DNA of 64,000 nt from Gnetum montanum. Its lineage: Eukaryota; Streptophyta; Gnetopsida; Gnetales; Gnetaceae. This document shows, piece by piece, positions 24,073 to 34,821 of this stretch. The number at the start of each line of letters is the position of its first letter. Within the stretch, counting starts at the first letter, position 1. The notes under the pieces are model-generated. The model saw only the letters and a program-made list of their open reading frames with translations. It was not told where the DNA came from and made no database searches. A program made the position numbers and the translations under genes. The stretch covers positions 60,951 through 124,950 of the forward strand of contig MNCI01006920.1 of NCBI GenBank assembly GCA_015680685.1, given 5' to 3'.

Positions 24073-24220
24073 AGGCATCAGGAGTCAAGGAGGAGGGGAT
24101 CATCATCATACAAGAAGGAAGTCTCACATCATACTTGGAAGATTTGTAAAAGAGATTTCTTGAAAGATGGCTTGCTAGAATAAAGATTTCAGCCTCTTTG
24201 TCATGGTCCTGTGAGTTATG

Positions 24221-24815
24221 NNNNNNNNNNNNNNNNNNNNNNNNNNNNNNNNNNNNNNNNNNNNNNNNNNNNNNNNNNNNNNNNNNNNNNNNNNNNNNNN
24301 NNNNNNNNNNNNNNNNNNNNNNNNNNNNNNNNNNNNNNNNNNNNNNNNNNNNNNNNNNNNNNNNNNNNNNNNNNNNNNNNNNNNNNNNNNNNNNNNNNNN
24401 NNNNNNNNNNNNNNNNNNNNNNNNNNNNNNNNNNNNNNNNNNNNNNNNNNNNNNNNNNNNNNNNNNNNNNNNNNNNNNNNNNNNNNNNNNNNNNNNNNNN
24501 NNNNNNNNNNNNNNNNNNNNNNNNNNNNNNNNNNNNNNNNNNNNNNNNNNNNNNNNNNNNNNNNNNNNNNNNNNNNNNNNNNNNNNNNNNNNNNNNNNNN
24601 NNNNNNNNNNNNNNNNNNNNNNNNNNNNNNNNNNNNNNNNNNNNNNNNNNNNNNNNNNNNNNNNNNNNNNNNNNNNNNNNNNNNNNNNNNNNNNNNNNNN
24701 NNNNNNNNNNNNNNNNNNNNNNNNNNNNNNNNNNNNNNNNNNNNNNNNNNNNNNNNNNNNNNNNNNNNNNNNNNNNNNNNNNNNNNNNNNNNNNNNNNNN
24801 NNNNNNNNNNNNNNN
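24221..24815. other. Assembly gap (595 N)
   Basis: Unknown bases inside the nested LTR. Open frames that run through them have no meaning. Confidence 0.99.
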
Positions 24816-24935
24816 TTAACTACTGAGTTATTTGGAGGTATCTGGGCCTTGGTGTAGCCAGAGACCAGCAGGCACCTAAATCTTGTTCGAGGACACTCGT
24901 TGGCGGTCGCGTCCCAAACGGTCGCCAACAATTTT

Positions 24936-25440
24936 CCTTTGATAATTCTAGGGAAAGATCACGAATTTCTAGGTGTGCATCAATTGTGATTAGCCATGCT
25001 CTGTGCATTATGATTGGGAAGTCCCCCTTACCGTTGTTAACTTGAATCACTAGGAAGTCAGCTAGATACGACCACCCACAAATAGTGGTAATAATGTCCT
25101 CCACTAATCCTAATGAGATAGTGATGGATTGGTCTACCAAATTTAGATGAATGTTACTCTTTTTTAATGGAGGCAGGTTCCATGCCTTATACATTTCTTG
25201 AAAGATTAGGTTAACACCAAAACCTAAATCCAAAAGAGCTTTGCATGGTTCATTCCAGCAATTTGGAGATATATAAGAGGACTTGCAAGATCAGAAAATT
25301 TCCAAGGAAGATGGCCAACCTTAATCCAATTGGTGACGACATGAGTCAACATGACCATATGTGTTGGGTGCGGTGTTTGGTTTGAAAGGAGTTCCGAAGT
25401 TTCGATTGGTGATGAGGTGTTTGAAGAATCAACCACATGT
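24936..25440 (-). pseudogene. Retropepsin domain, family A element
   Basis: The minus-strand reading gives DLGFGVNLI at the catalytic position (D-T/S-G core altered to D-L-G), then LVDQSITISLGLVEDIITT and YLADFLVIQVNN. This is the usual gypsy aspartic protease layout. It is cut at 24935 by the nested LTR. The second element keeps DAGS at the same place (about 50251), so the loss here is copy-specific. In an active element this protease would cut the polyprotein. Confidence 0.8.
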
Positions 25441-25991
25441 GGTTACAAGGACTTAGTTGGATTGTTGGTTCTAAAGAAAGGTCTCTTCTTTATGCTGTTG
25501 TCGGAACCAATAATAGATTGAGAGTTAACAACCCTTGTAGCATTACATTACTGTAGCTCAGCAGGGAGCTCACCCTACATAGCTGGAGCAAGTGGTAATG
25601 GGGCTATGGGTGGAAGAGATGTAGCCAGATGAGAAGGATAGTATGTTTGTGGAATATCACCCCTAGGAGAAGGAGTTCTATAGTACTCATGGGCTTGGTA
25701 GTGAGGCTAAGGAGTGACGTGACCAGTAGAGTCACAAGGAGAGATCAGCTGCTACACGTAATATCCATACGGGTCAAGTTGATGGTAAGGATACTGTTGC
25801 TATGGTGGTGGCATTCCCCATGATTGTGGGTGCTACCATTGTTGATACTGCTCAATTTTTTTCGGTGGAGTTGCACTTGGATAATACGTCAAGGGTTGGT
25901 GGAACTATCTTGGGTTACCTTGAGGATAAGGTAACCTTTGGGGTGTTTACCTTCTATTTAATCGTGGGTTGAGTGCATACACCCTAGACTC

Positions 25992-27887
25992 CTAAAAATG
26001 TGAGATTACATAGCAACATCTCTTACAATGGTCATATTGGCATATCTCACATCCACCATCATTATCTGTATCTGAATCCACAACCTCTTCAATGATGGCA
26101 ATTTTATCCTTACCCTTGTTACGTGCATATTTTACTTCTCTCTTTTTTCTCATTTCGCTATCACTACCTTGCTGTCTAGACTCCTCTACTATTATAAGAA
26201 TGGTTTGAAATCTATTATATAGGGATTCCCACATTTGTTCTACCTTTGTCGATACTTCTGATGCTAATTTTTGAATAAACAAAGCTTTCCTATTCACCAT
26301 CTCTTCGAGTGGTGAATTTTCTTTATCCTCACAAAATCTTACTCCCTTCTTTCAAAGGGAACGATCTTTGTTATATTCCTCCGCACTCTCTCTTTTCCTT
26401 AACTCACCTTCCTCTTTAGCAACTTGCTCCAACAATCTTTGAACTTGATTAGCCCTAAGCTCAGATAGTCTTACTTGGGCGTAAGTCCCAAGGGTTCTTC
26501 GTGTTTCATACCTAAGCCCATCTATGAGATGGCACAGTTGTTCCCTCTGCAAGTAACCATGGCCTAGGAAACGATGTAACAATTCATAATATCGACCCAT
26601 GATAGCATCCAAGGATTCATGTCCTTTTTGTTTCCATCCTTGGATTTTCTTTCGTAGGTTGGACACTCATGAATACGTCTGATACTTATTGTTAAATAAT
26701 TCTAACATGGTATTCCATCAGTAGATGGATTCCAGTTCTAAGGACTAGTACCAGCTTTCTGCTTCTTTGATCAGTGTCTGTGGAAACAACTTTAGTTTCT
26801 GCCACTCATTTTCTATGTTTTATAAGGCACATGCATCATGAAATGCTTGTAGATGATTTTGAGGATCAACATTGTATCCCCCTTCAAATCGTGGGATATT
26901 GTTCATGTCTAATCTCTTGATCCTACTATCCTTTTGGTGCCTTGTTGGAATCCTAACAACCTCAGTTATATCTAGCATACTTCATGTGGCGAGTAGGGGT
27001 TCATCGTGATCGTACTATCTATGGCTTCTATGATGCCTATGCTATTCCCTACTCTTCCTTCTTTTGTGCTATGATTCTCTTGAATGCCCTCGTTCCCTTT
27101 CTTGACTATTTCATATGTGATCTCTGTTTTTCCTACCTTTATCCTCATGGTCTTTTCCCTTACGACTGTGTTTAGATTCTGAAGGAGAGGGTGAAGGAGG
27201 TGATGAAGGTGAAGAGGAAGGAGAACTGTCACCATGTCGGTGCCTGCTACGTTCTCTTTGATGGTTTAAATCTCGGTCACGGTTACAATTAGCATGTCCA
27301 TCTTTATCATGCGTTTGTGTTCCCTTTTCAGATCCTTTGTGTCTGTTGGTATCAAAACTTGGGTTATGGATGATTAAGTGATGGTTCTGATACACAACCC
27401 CATTACCAAAGTCAACGGGAGGATTATCGTATAATGGAAAACCTCCTGAGGCAAGTTCATCACCTTCATTTTTACTTAGGACATATGAAAAATCATGAGA
27501 CCACTTCCCCTTCATCAATTTATAATGTCTCTCCGGTTGCAGGTTCCTTTGACATTGTGCCTTCGTAGGTTGATAATCCCTTGAGTCTTGTTCAAGCATA
27601 ACGTATTTTGTTTGTAAGTGCTACATGCCAATTCGTGTAAGAGCATGAAGAAGCATGCTTGGGACTGAGCGATTGGGAGGTAACACTATGTTACCCTCTA
27701 AATCAAGCCAACGCAGTTGTTCATCTTGGTGGAGAATAAAGGTAAAATCTGGTACATACTCATCGGGATGAGTGTATACCAAGCGAAACTGTTGGGGCAC
27801 TGGTGGGTCATCATGTGTACTACACCTCCGATTATTCCCTGTGTTGGACCTAGGCGATGAAGCACTTTTGTAAGTAGAAGGAGACAT
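25992..27887 (-). pseudogene. Gag region, family A element
   Basis: Gag starts at the ATG at 27887, about 120 bases after the PBS. The first 88 codons are stopped by a TAG at 27621-27623, and reading resumes in the same frame (27599-27111), so a single CAG-to-TAG change is likely. That second piece ends in a Ser/Arg/His-rich, RS-like stretch. The capsid-type core follows with WQKLKLFPQTLIKEAESWY (about 26820-26750) and the helical block at 26666-26352. A Cys/His cluster (CEICQYDHCKRCC, about 26050-26010) resembles a zinc knuckle with one residue fewer than the usual spacing. Gag would build the virus-like particle. Confidence 0.8.
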
Positions 27888-28007
27888 GATTGTCTATTCA
27901 ATGTGCAATATTCCTCTTTTCAATAGTTTTAAAATAACCAACCCTAAGGGTTCATTCCAACAATGGGAAATATTTCCTAAGTTCTAATTAGCACACAAAC
28001 AACAAAG

Positions 28008-28025
28008 TCCCCAACAACAGTGCCA
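28008..28025 (-). other. Primer binding site, family A element
   Basis: One base inside the 5' LTR the minus strand reads TGGCACTGTTGTTGGGGA. From memory of tRNA-Asp, the complement of its 3' end is TGGCGCCGTTGCCGGGGA, so 14 of 18 bases match. All four differences are transitions at former CG or CCG sites. Confidence 0.7.
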
Positions 28026-28026
28026 A

Positions 28027-28848
28027 TGATGAGCGGCGAGGTATCCCTATGCTCAACCATATGAATACGAGTGTACACGCACAATCCGGTCACATTGCAA
28101 GGACTAAGTGCTTATGCACCTTTACAAAACAAGGACAGGTTAGTCAATCATTGTCTTCCCAAGCTTGCTTGTATGGCACAATTGTATGGTTAAGTAAACT
28201 TGAGGTATATGATTTTGTTTTTTTTATGTTTTATGTCCTGGTGCTACAAAGGGAAGGAGTGAAGTAATTAAGTAACTAATCTAACTTAATTAATCAACTA
28301 GGCTTTAACTAGTCTTAACACCAGCATCAATTCCCACTTGCTGTACACATCTTGAACTAGTGTAACACTACTGGGATTACCAAACATTAATCATTACTGG
28401 GTTAGCAAGTGTTACACACATGCTCGAAGTGATCGTACTAAGTGTGCTTGCTTACGTGGATTAACGAGGTAAGGGAGAGAAAATTAATTAACTAATGAAA
28501 GCATTAAATAACTATAAATAAAATTAATTAAGTTATTCTAAATGCTGCAAGCTTTATCACAAAGTTCGTCTTTATTTCCGGCCACAAGGCGTGCTCAGGT
28601 ACACAATGCTCGAATAAAGATCCATTCACTTTATGACTCCTACTATGGGCACTTAGAAATAATTCTATCTCTGGAGAGGAAAAAAGGCAAGAGTTCGGGT
28701 AAGGGACTAAGACTAATTGCCAAAACCAAGTGTGCCCACCTCTTATTTATAGGCAACGAGATGGGTTCTAACATCAGCTGTCCAATATCGCTTAGAAGGC
28801 TCCGATATTGTGGACCCAATATCACAGCCCTGATATTGCGATTCATTA
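28027..28848 (-). mobile_element. 5' LTR of the family A element
   Basis: 822 bases, colinear with the left LTR. TATAAATA on the minus strand at 28744-28751, poly(A)-type AATAAAG near 28570, and GATATC-type palindromes between about 28780 and 28845, several of them already mutated. Confidence 0.95.
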
Positions 28849-28853
28849 CCTTC

Positions 28854-30495
28854 TTATTGTTATTCATTTTGAATGAAATTATTTAAACATATACTCCAAC
28901 ATTATTTTGTTATTAAATTGGTAGTGTAGATACAATGATATGTCAATGTTGGGTAGGTGTAGCTAGATTTTATCAACATACTTGATACATTAAAGCAAGG
29001 TTGAAATATTGAAATTGATTGAGACATAGATGAAATTTGATAGCTAAAACTATGAAATAACATGATGATATGCTTGTTGAAATCAAAAAAATAAATAAAT
29101 TGAAATAGACAAAAGTGGAAAAAATGCTAATATTCATGCAATCTCCAAAAATAATACAAAATATTCAAAGGCAACTAGTAACAACATCAATATTCAATAG
29201 AGATACAACATCAAAAGTAGAGGCAAGACACACAAATTACCTCTTGAGAAGGTGCTACCAAAGCAATCTTTAATCAACTCCATATGATGGATGAGTTTCT
29301 CATTTTGCATCTTTGAGGAGGTGTTACCAAAGCATCCATTACTCCACAATGGAGGAGTTCCTCATATTCTCTCAAATGACTAAGTTGCAACTATAACACC
29401 AAGAACTTGCACATATTTAGAGTGAAAATAACAAAACACAAGCTTGGAGTTGGAGGTGTTAAAGAGCATCTTCGACTTCTTGGAGAGATCACTCACTTTA
29501 CTCTTTCTCACAACAAAATGCACCACTTGACTATCTCTTGTCCTTCTATCTTTCTTCAAAATTCATAGTGACAAACATCCTTATAGCTCTTGGATGGTGG
29601 TTACAATAACCTTGGTTAGGATTTTTGACCCAAGTTAGGATTAGGTTAGGTTAGGGTTAGGTGGGGTAGGTAACCCATGTGATCTCACCTACCCACCAAT
29701 ATGAGCAAATGGGTGTGCATATGAGGTCCTAACCAAATAGATCTACAGGGTACATGACTTGTGGACTTCAACATAGGACAAGAACAGGAGTATTAAGATA
29801 CTTTATCAACTTTACATTATCTTCATCTTTGCATCTTTAATCTCTTGATACTAAAAAAGCTATGAAGCACATAAGCACCCTAGATGATTTTTGACATGGT
29901 GAGCCTTGAGATTTGGTGCAAGATTCAATTCTTTGAAATTCAATCCCAACTAAAATGTTTGCAAATGGTAACTTGACCACAACTCATAGCGGGGTCATGC
30001 TAAGTCTTTGGAATTAGTTATTAGTCTTGTGAGGCAATCGAAACTCGTGGTATTTGAAATTTTTAGACAAAAGACAACTATGACCAAGCCACAATTTGCA
30101 ACAATTAAAATTTGATTTTTTTATGCAATCACAACTCTCATGATGAAGTCTTGTTAGTTTTCATGACTTGACTATAATTAGCATCAATTGATTTTTAACT
30201 TGATTATGATTCATGGTAGGATCATAGTGACCACTACAAGTAGATTGCAACTACTTTGATTCGACTCCAATCAACTTTGTGTCTTCATCAATTATTTGGA
30301 CAAGAATTGTTTCACCCTCAAAACGTGTTAAGAGGTTTATGATATTGTTAAATTCGTTATATTTTAATGTTTCATGATGTAATTTGGTGCTTAAGTTATA
30401 TGAGAGAGAGATAAAATAGAGAGAATTGTATTGTAATTATCTATTTATTCATCATCAAAACATCAAGAACATCAAAGGTCATCAATTTCATCAAT
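28854..30495. other. AT-rich interval without a recognised gene
   Basis: No gene or transposon domain is recognised. It includes a short TTAGG-like run at about 29634-29665. It is the host sequence into which the solo LTR at 30501 inserted. Confidence 0.45.
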
Positions 30496-30500
30496 TTCAT

Positions 30501-31418
30501 TGATGAGTCATGGTCTGTCAGGTCCTGTTATCGGACCCCTGTTATCGGAACCCTGATACCAGGTACAAGTTACTAGGTCTGATGAGCCCCGATATCAAGT
30601 ACGCGATATCGAGGCTTGCCAAGATATCGGACACCTGATATCGGGGCTTGTCTCCTCGCCTATAAATAAAGAGGCGACGCCCTTGGTTTTGACATTAGTT
30701 CTTAGTCCCTTACCCAAACTCTTGCAATTTTTCCTTCTTAGAGTTGAATTATTTCTTAGTGCATGCCCACAGTGTGATGATTGTAATTGTACAGCATCCT
30801 TTATTTGAGTGTGACATACTTGGACATGCACATGATCGGAAATAAAGATCGAGATTACTTCATCATTGCAACATTCAGTTAGTTTAATTATTTAACTGTT
30901 ATTGTTATTTATTGCTTTCATAGTTAATATCTCTTCACCCTAAACTCCTTAAACGCGAAATGAGTACGACTTAATCACAAGCATTTAAGTGTGACTACTT
31001 GGTATCCCAGTAGCATACCTAGGCCATGCACTTGGTAATCCCAGTGGTAGTCGTGCACGAGGTCCAATATGTGTACGGATGATTAAGGAACATATGCTCA
31101 TCGCACTTAGGCTAGTTTAAATTCTCTCCCCCTATTTCCTCTTAGCATAACTTTCTCTTCCTTTTCCTCTTAGCTTAGTTAAAGTTATTTTCCATCACCT
31201 CCAAGAGCAACATTAGTTTAGGAACATATCATACACCTCACTTTGGACTAAACCATACGTGACAAAGCAAATACTAGTCCAGGTGGGAAGACAACGAACT
31301 GCAATCAACAAGTAACTATCTAGATACCACAACTAGCCTATCTACGGAGTTCGACTGAATCATGCGTGAAATTCTCGTATTTGTATGGTTGAGTGTAGGG
31401 GTACCTCGCCACTCATCA
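30501..31418 (+). mobile_element. Solo LTR of gypsy family A
   Basis: 918 bases, TGATGAG at the start and CTCATCA at the end, flanked by identical TTCAT at 30496-30500 and 31419-31423. There is no internal sequence, so it arose by LTR-LTR recombination. TATAAATA at 30661-30668, AATAAAG at about 30843, and a GATATC/TTATCGG palindrome cluster at about 30526-30650. It is relatively CpG-rich and so probably younger than the full element. Confidence 0.95.
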
Positions 31419-31423
31419 TTCAT

Positions 31424-32587
31424 CCATATCATCAAGTTCATCAATCTTCATTAATGAATTTCATCAAGTTACAAAGGAGAAGAGTGGTCATGTATATATA
31501 CATACATACATATATATGAACAAGGACCAATATACATTGTATTGAGGCCAACTTTGTTTGTTTGTTTTTTTGGCCGAGAAGCTTATTGGATGGGCTTTGT
31601 TACAGAAAATAAATAATTATTGTTATAATGTTGGCCTATGAGAGAATCTTTCATAGGAATTATTACGAATATGTATGAGATGTACCTTGTCATAGAAAGT
31701 AAATAATTATCGTCAGAATGTTGGACCAAGAGACAAACTTTTTCTCACTTGAATTAGTATGAGAGCACATACATTGATTTTCATTATTTTCAACATGAAA
31801 ATCAATTCTTAGTGAATCACTTTTGAGATTTCTTTGAAAAAAAAAAATCTCTCAGCCAAGTTATCCATATATATATATATATATATATATTACAAATTCA
31901 TTATTAAACCATTGATCAAAACATTTGAATATGTGAAGTTATTTTAATTTATATTTGTCCATGAAATGGTTTTAATTTTATTTACAAAAGAGGATAATTT
32001 TTAGCTTATCCTAATTTTCATTATTCTTTTTTAATTTTTTAATGAAAAAAGTCCTTACAAATTTGTGGCAAAGTGGCTCCTTAAATTTTTTAAAATTGCA
32101 CAATGAAACAAGGGACATCTATGTAAGAGAAAAAAGGAGCAAATCACACATGCTTCTATTGTCTTGCGATGCTATGAGTTATCAGTTCCAGTAGAACCTA
32201 AACCATGTTAACTCGTCAGGCTAGATTGAGCTTGATTGAGGCGCTTCCGATACTAGTACAGTGGAATCGAAACTACAACATGGAATCAAACGTAAGACAT
32301 AAAGAGATCTTAAATCTGAAAAATAGCCTCCAATAGAAGCTTCCAAGGCAATTTTCCACTCTCGAAGAAGTCGATACATGGGAAGAATGGATGATTGACT
32401 GTAGAATATTTAACCCTAATGTTACCATCTTCTACATGATTCCACTCGAAATAAATGAAAGAGATGTTTGGAGTTCGATGTATCTTATTTTAATTTTGCC
32501 ACACAAGAGATGCAAATGGTGCAAGCAAAACAATTAGAAATGGGTCAAGCATAGAGGCAGGAAAACCAGCCAAAAGACAAAATTAGA
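31424..32587. other. AT-rich interval without a recognised gene
   Basis: Contains a short TATA/CATA microsatellite near 31490-31515 and a TA run at 31866-31891. The segment 32150-32500 is less AT-rich, but its frames are broken and I do not recognise it. Confidence 0.4.
31866..31891. repeat. TA microsatellite
   Basis: Uninterrupted alternating AT run of about 26 bases. Confidence 0.9.
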
Positions 32588-32687
32588 ACATACACTAAGT
32601 TGAGAGTGAGAGCATAAATTTGGCCGATAGTGAGAGCATATACTAATTCATGGAATTTTTTTTTTCAGAAAATCCATCCTTAGGAAA
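32588..32687 (+). repeat. Partial foldback element copy
   Basis: Matches the centre and inner right arm of the 40693-41218 foldback element (GTGAGAGCATA blocks and AACCCATCCTTAGGAAA with one change). It stops at an ambiguous base (32688), so only about 100 bases remain. Confidence 0.7.
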
Positions 32688-32689
32688 NG

Positions 32690-33900
32690 TTGAAAATGTA
32701 TAGTTACAAATGATCTGACATTCAAAATGGTAAAAATTAGTTGACAGAAAAGAATGAGATCATTCTTTATTAGATTAATAGTGAGCATAACCCTTGCATC
32801 CTCACAAATGAACACTACTTGGTCCAATTCTCCTTCCAAATCATCCGAAAAGCATTGAGGATGAAGAATAGATTGCCCATCTTTGGCTCACATTCCAATG
32901 AATTATAATATTAATTGTAATCTGCTGATTGTTTTGTTTTAAATTGACCCTATTTTCTTGGGGCATTACTTTAATGATGTTTTCAACCTTTTTTTTGAAA
33001 ATGTGTTGAGGCTTTGTAACCATCCAACAAATCCTTTGTAATTTCCTAGATGTAATTAAAATTTCCAATTTTTAGTTTTTAATACTAAATGGAAGAAGAG
33101 ACGATTATATAAACCTTTTGCTACAATATTATATTTTTGTCTCAAATATTCAGTTTAAGGGCAACTAAAAAAGAACATATGGCTCATCTTTAAGATCTCT
33201 TGAACCACATAGCCTACATGTTTTTTTTTCTCTAAAATAAGTTTTTCTTTATGAATTTCCTCTAAGATAAGTTTCCAAATACAATTTTTCTTGCCTTCTA
33301 GATTTGACTATAAATTTAACTTTGTTAGAACCCGTTGTTGAACAACTTATGAATATGTTTTAGATTTCTTTGTATCTCTTCCAATGAAATATTCAAGTCT
33401 TTAATCCTTGTATCCCATTTCAATTTTTGTGTCTTTAAGAACTGCTTTAGACTGTTTTAGATATATTCAGTTCGGGTGTTTATACTTTTACCTTTAATTC
33501 ATCAATTTTGTACCTTTTGAATAACCTCCTATTTTTTAGCACTAAGACGTGGTCTTCAAATGGTGCATCCATAGCACAATAGGATAAGTGATTGTCTAAA
33601 AGATTTATTTTTTGACCTACAAAGCCCAAATCCCTAAGGCAACAACTTTTATTCCTTCTACTATTTTGTGCTCCTATTGTTTAGCACTAAGACCTGGTCT
33701 TCAAATGGTGCATCCATAGCACAATAGGATAAATGATTGTCTAAAAGATTTATTTTTTGACCTACAAAGCCCAAACCCATAAGGCAACAACTTTTATTCC
33801 TTCTGCTATTTTGTCCTTAATTTATTTATCCTGGAGAGCCAAGTATCTAAAAAGCAAAGCCTAATGTCTAATATTTTTTAAAATGGTATAAACAACTTTA
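32690..33900 (-). pseudogene. Possible LINE C-terminal remnant
   Basis: The minus strand reads KKKTCRLCGSRDLKDEPYVLF at about 33230-33150, which resembles the C-x2-C part of the zf-RVT zinc-binding tail of plant LINE ORF2. A weakly LINE-like low-complexity frame follows (33068-32841). Stops are frequent and no RT core is visible. A tandem duplication (33526-33815) lies in the upstream part. The assignment rests mainly on one motif. Confidence 0.35.
33526..33815 (+). repeat. 145-bp tandem duplication
   Basis: 33526-33670 and 33671-33815 are nearly identical, beginning CTCCTATT and containing CTTCAAATGGTGCATCCATA. Only a few substitutions separate them, so the duplication is much younger than the surrounding decay. 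Confidence 0.9.
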
Positions 33901-34365
33901 ATCCTCTTTTATTTTGCCCTTAATACATTTATCTCATCAGTAATTATTCACATATTATTCACATCGGAAGACCCAAGTATCTAAAAAAGTAAAGCATCCA
34001 ATTATTACTAAATTTTTACTTATATTTATTAAGGCCTCTTGGAACCATTTTTAGAATTCCTTTTACTAAATTTTTTGGTTCTATAACTTGGTATTACCTA
34101 CCAAGTAACATTGGGTTACCAAGCTAAGAATCTTACTACTAAATTAACAAATCACTATCATTATTATTTTAAGTTAAACTTAATTGAAAGACTTGACCCA
34201 TTAATCTCCGTTGGTGACTACCACCAGGCCATAGCTTCTAGTGAAGCACCTAAAGACAATGGTAATATTAACTTTTTTAACGGTTAAATTTCCACAAATG
34301 ATTGCCCCTAGGTACTTAAAAAAAGGCTTTCTGGAAAAAGTGAAAAACACCGGAATCAAAAGTTA

Positions 34366-34415
34366 GCGCGGGAGAGCCCGAACAATTTGCGCAAAATTTG
34401 AATTTCATTTGGCGG
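34366..34415 (+). promoter_or_regulatory. Three E2F-like sites upstream of EXO1
   Basis: GCGCGGGA (34366-34373), TTTGCGCAAA (34386-34395) and TTTGGCGG (34408-34415) lie within 50 bases, 104-153 bases upstream of the ATG at 34519. E2F/DP factors bind TTTSSCGC-type sites in promoters of S-phase and DNA-repair genes. Such sites fit a replication/repair nuclease and are rare in this AT-rich window. Binding is inferred. Confidence 0.55.
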
Positions 34416-34518
34416 AACCAAGAAAATACCGCATGAACCGAAAATGAAGTAAATCTACAGCTGAAGATAACAACTAGATGCATCCAGCTGCATTGCTGGA
34501 GCAGGCCCGCATCGAAAC

Positions 34519-34768
34519 ATGAACAAGGGGATTCAAGGTCTGCTCAAAGCAATGAAGCCATACATCAATCCTGTTCATGTCAAGAAATACGCAGGTAGAC
34601 GTGTAAGAAACTGCTCGTTTCGCATATTTTAGATTTTAGATTTCAAGTTTCCTGCAATATGCATTAGGGCAGACAATTTCTCCTCTAAATCCTAATCATT
34701 TATTCTGACATCAATGTTTATTCTGCAACAGGTTGGCATCGATGCATATTCATGGCTTCATAAAGGAG
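34519..34768 (+). CDS. EXO1: EXO1-type 5' nuclease, exons 1 and 2 only
   Basis: Exon 1 is 34519-34602 (28 codons, ending KKYAGRR), the intron is 34603-34731 (GTAAGA...ACAG), and exon 2 is 34732-34768 (VGIDAYSWLHKG, then a G before GTACGC). Joined, they match the N-terminal nuclease start of plant exonuclease 1, a Rad2/FEN1-family 5'-3' exonuclease acting in mismatch repair and end resection. The conserved first aspartate (GIDAYSW) is present. The next exon should start in phase 1 and continue the HKGA-type motif. I cannot find it in the remaining 29 kb. Either a very long intron follows, as is common in gymnosperms, or the gene is truncated. The start MNKGIQG has two extra residues compared with the usual MGIQG. 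Confidence 0.7.
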
Positions 34769-34821
34769 GTACGCTTTTCTATGCGACGACACTTTAAAAA
34801 AACTTTTTGCCAAAATTTTCT

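Larger units (their letters stand above)
22151..24930 (+). mobile_element. Nested 2.78-kb solo LTR inside pol
   Basis: The gypsy pol reading is interrupted exactly here. The insert begins TGTTGATGC, ends GTCGCCAACA, and is flanked by identical ATTTT at 22146-22150 and 24931-24935, the hallmark of LTR-retrotransposon integration. It has a TATAAAA box at 24066-24072 in plus orientation and AATAAAG at about 24180, but no internal protein genes. It therefore fits a long solo LTR read left to right. About 595 bases are unknown (24221-24815). Members of other families have much shorter LTRs, so a small non-autonomous element is an alternative. Confidence 0.75.
16134..28848 (-). mobile_element. Complete but inactive Ty3/gypsy element (family A)
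   Basis: The element runs on the minus strand from 28848 to 16134 and is 12,715 bases long, including a nested insertion and the gap. Both LTRs start TGATGAG in element orientation. The left copy ends in the expected CA equivalent. The right terminal base pair is changed (TA instead of CA on the plus strand). Identical 5-bp duplications CCTTC lie at 16129-16133 and 28849-28853, which proves the boundaries. The order gag, protease, RT, RNase H, integrase is that of Ty3/gypsy. RT wording (KDHFPLPFVDQ, YSGYNQI) and RNase H wording (GTENVVANHLSQL) resemble the Athila lineage. The two LTRs differ at about a dozen of the first 115 aligned bases, mostly transitions, so the insertion is old. Confidence 0.95.

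Noticed and set aside
24198-24931. Long open frames across 24221-24815
   Set aside because: They consist almost only of unknown bases of the assembly gap.
29634-29665. Telomere-like TTAGG/TTAGGG run
   Set aside because: Only a few irregular units and not the plant TTTAGGG array; too short for an interstitial telomere call.
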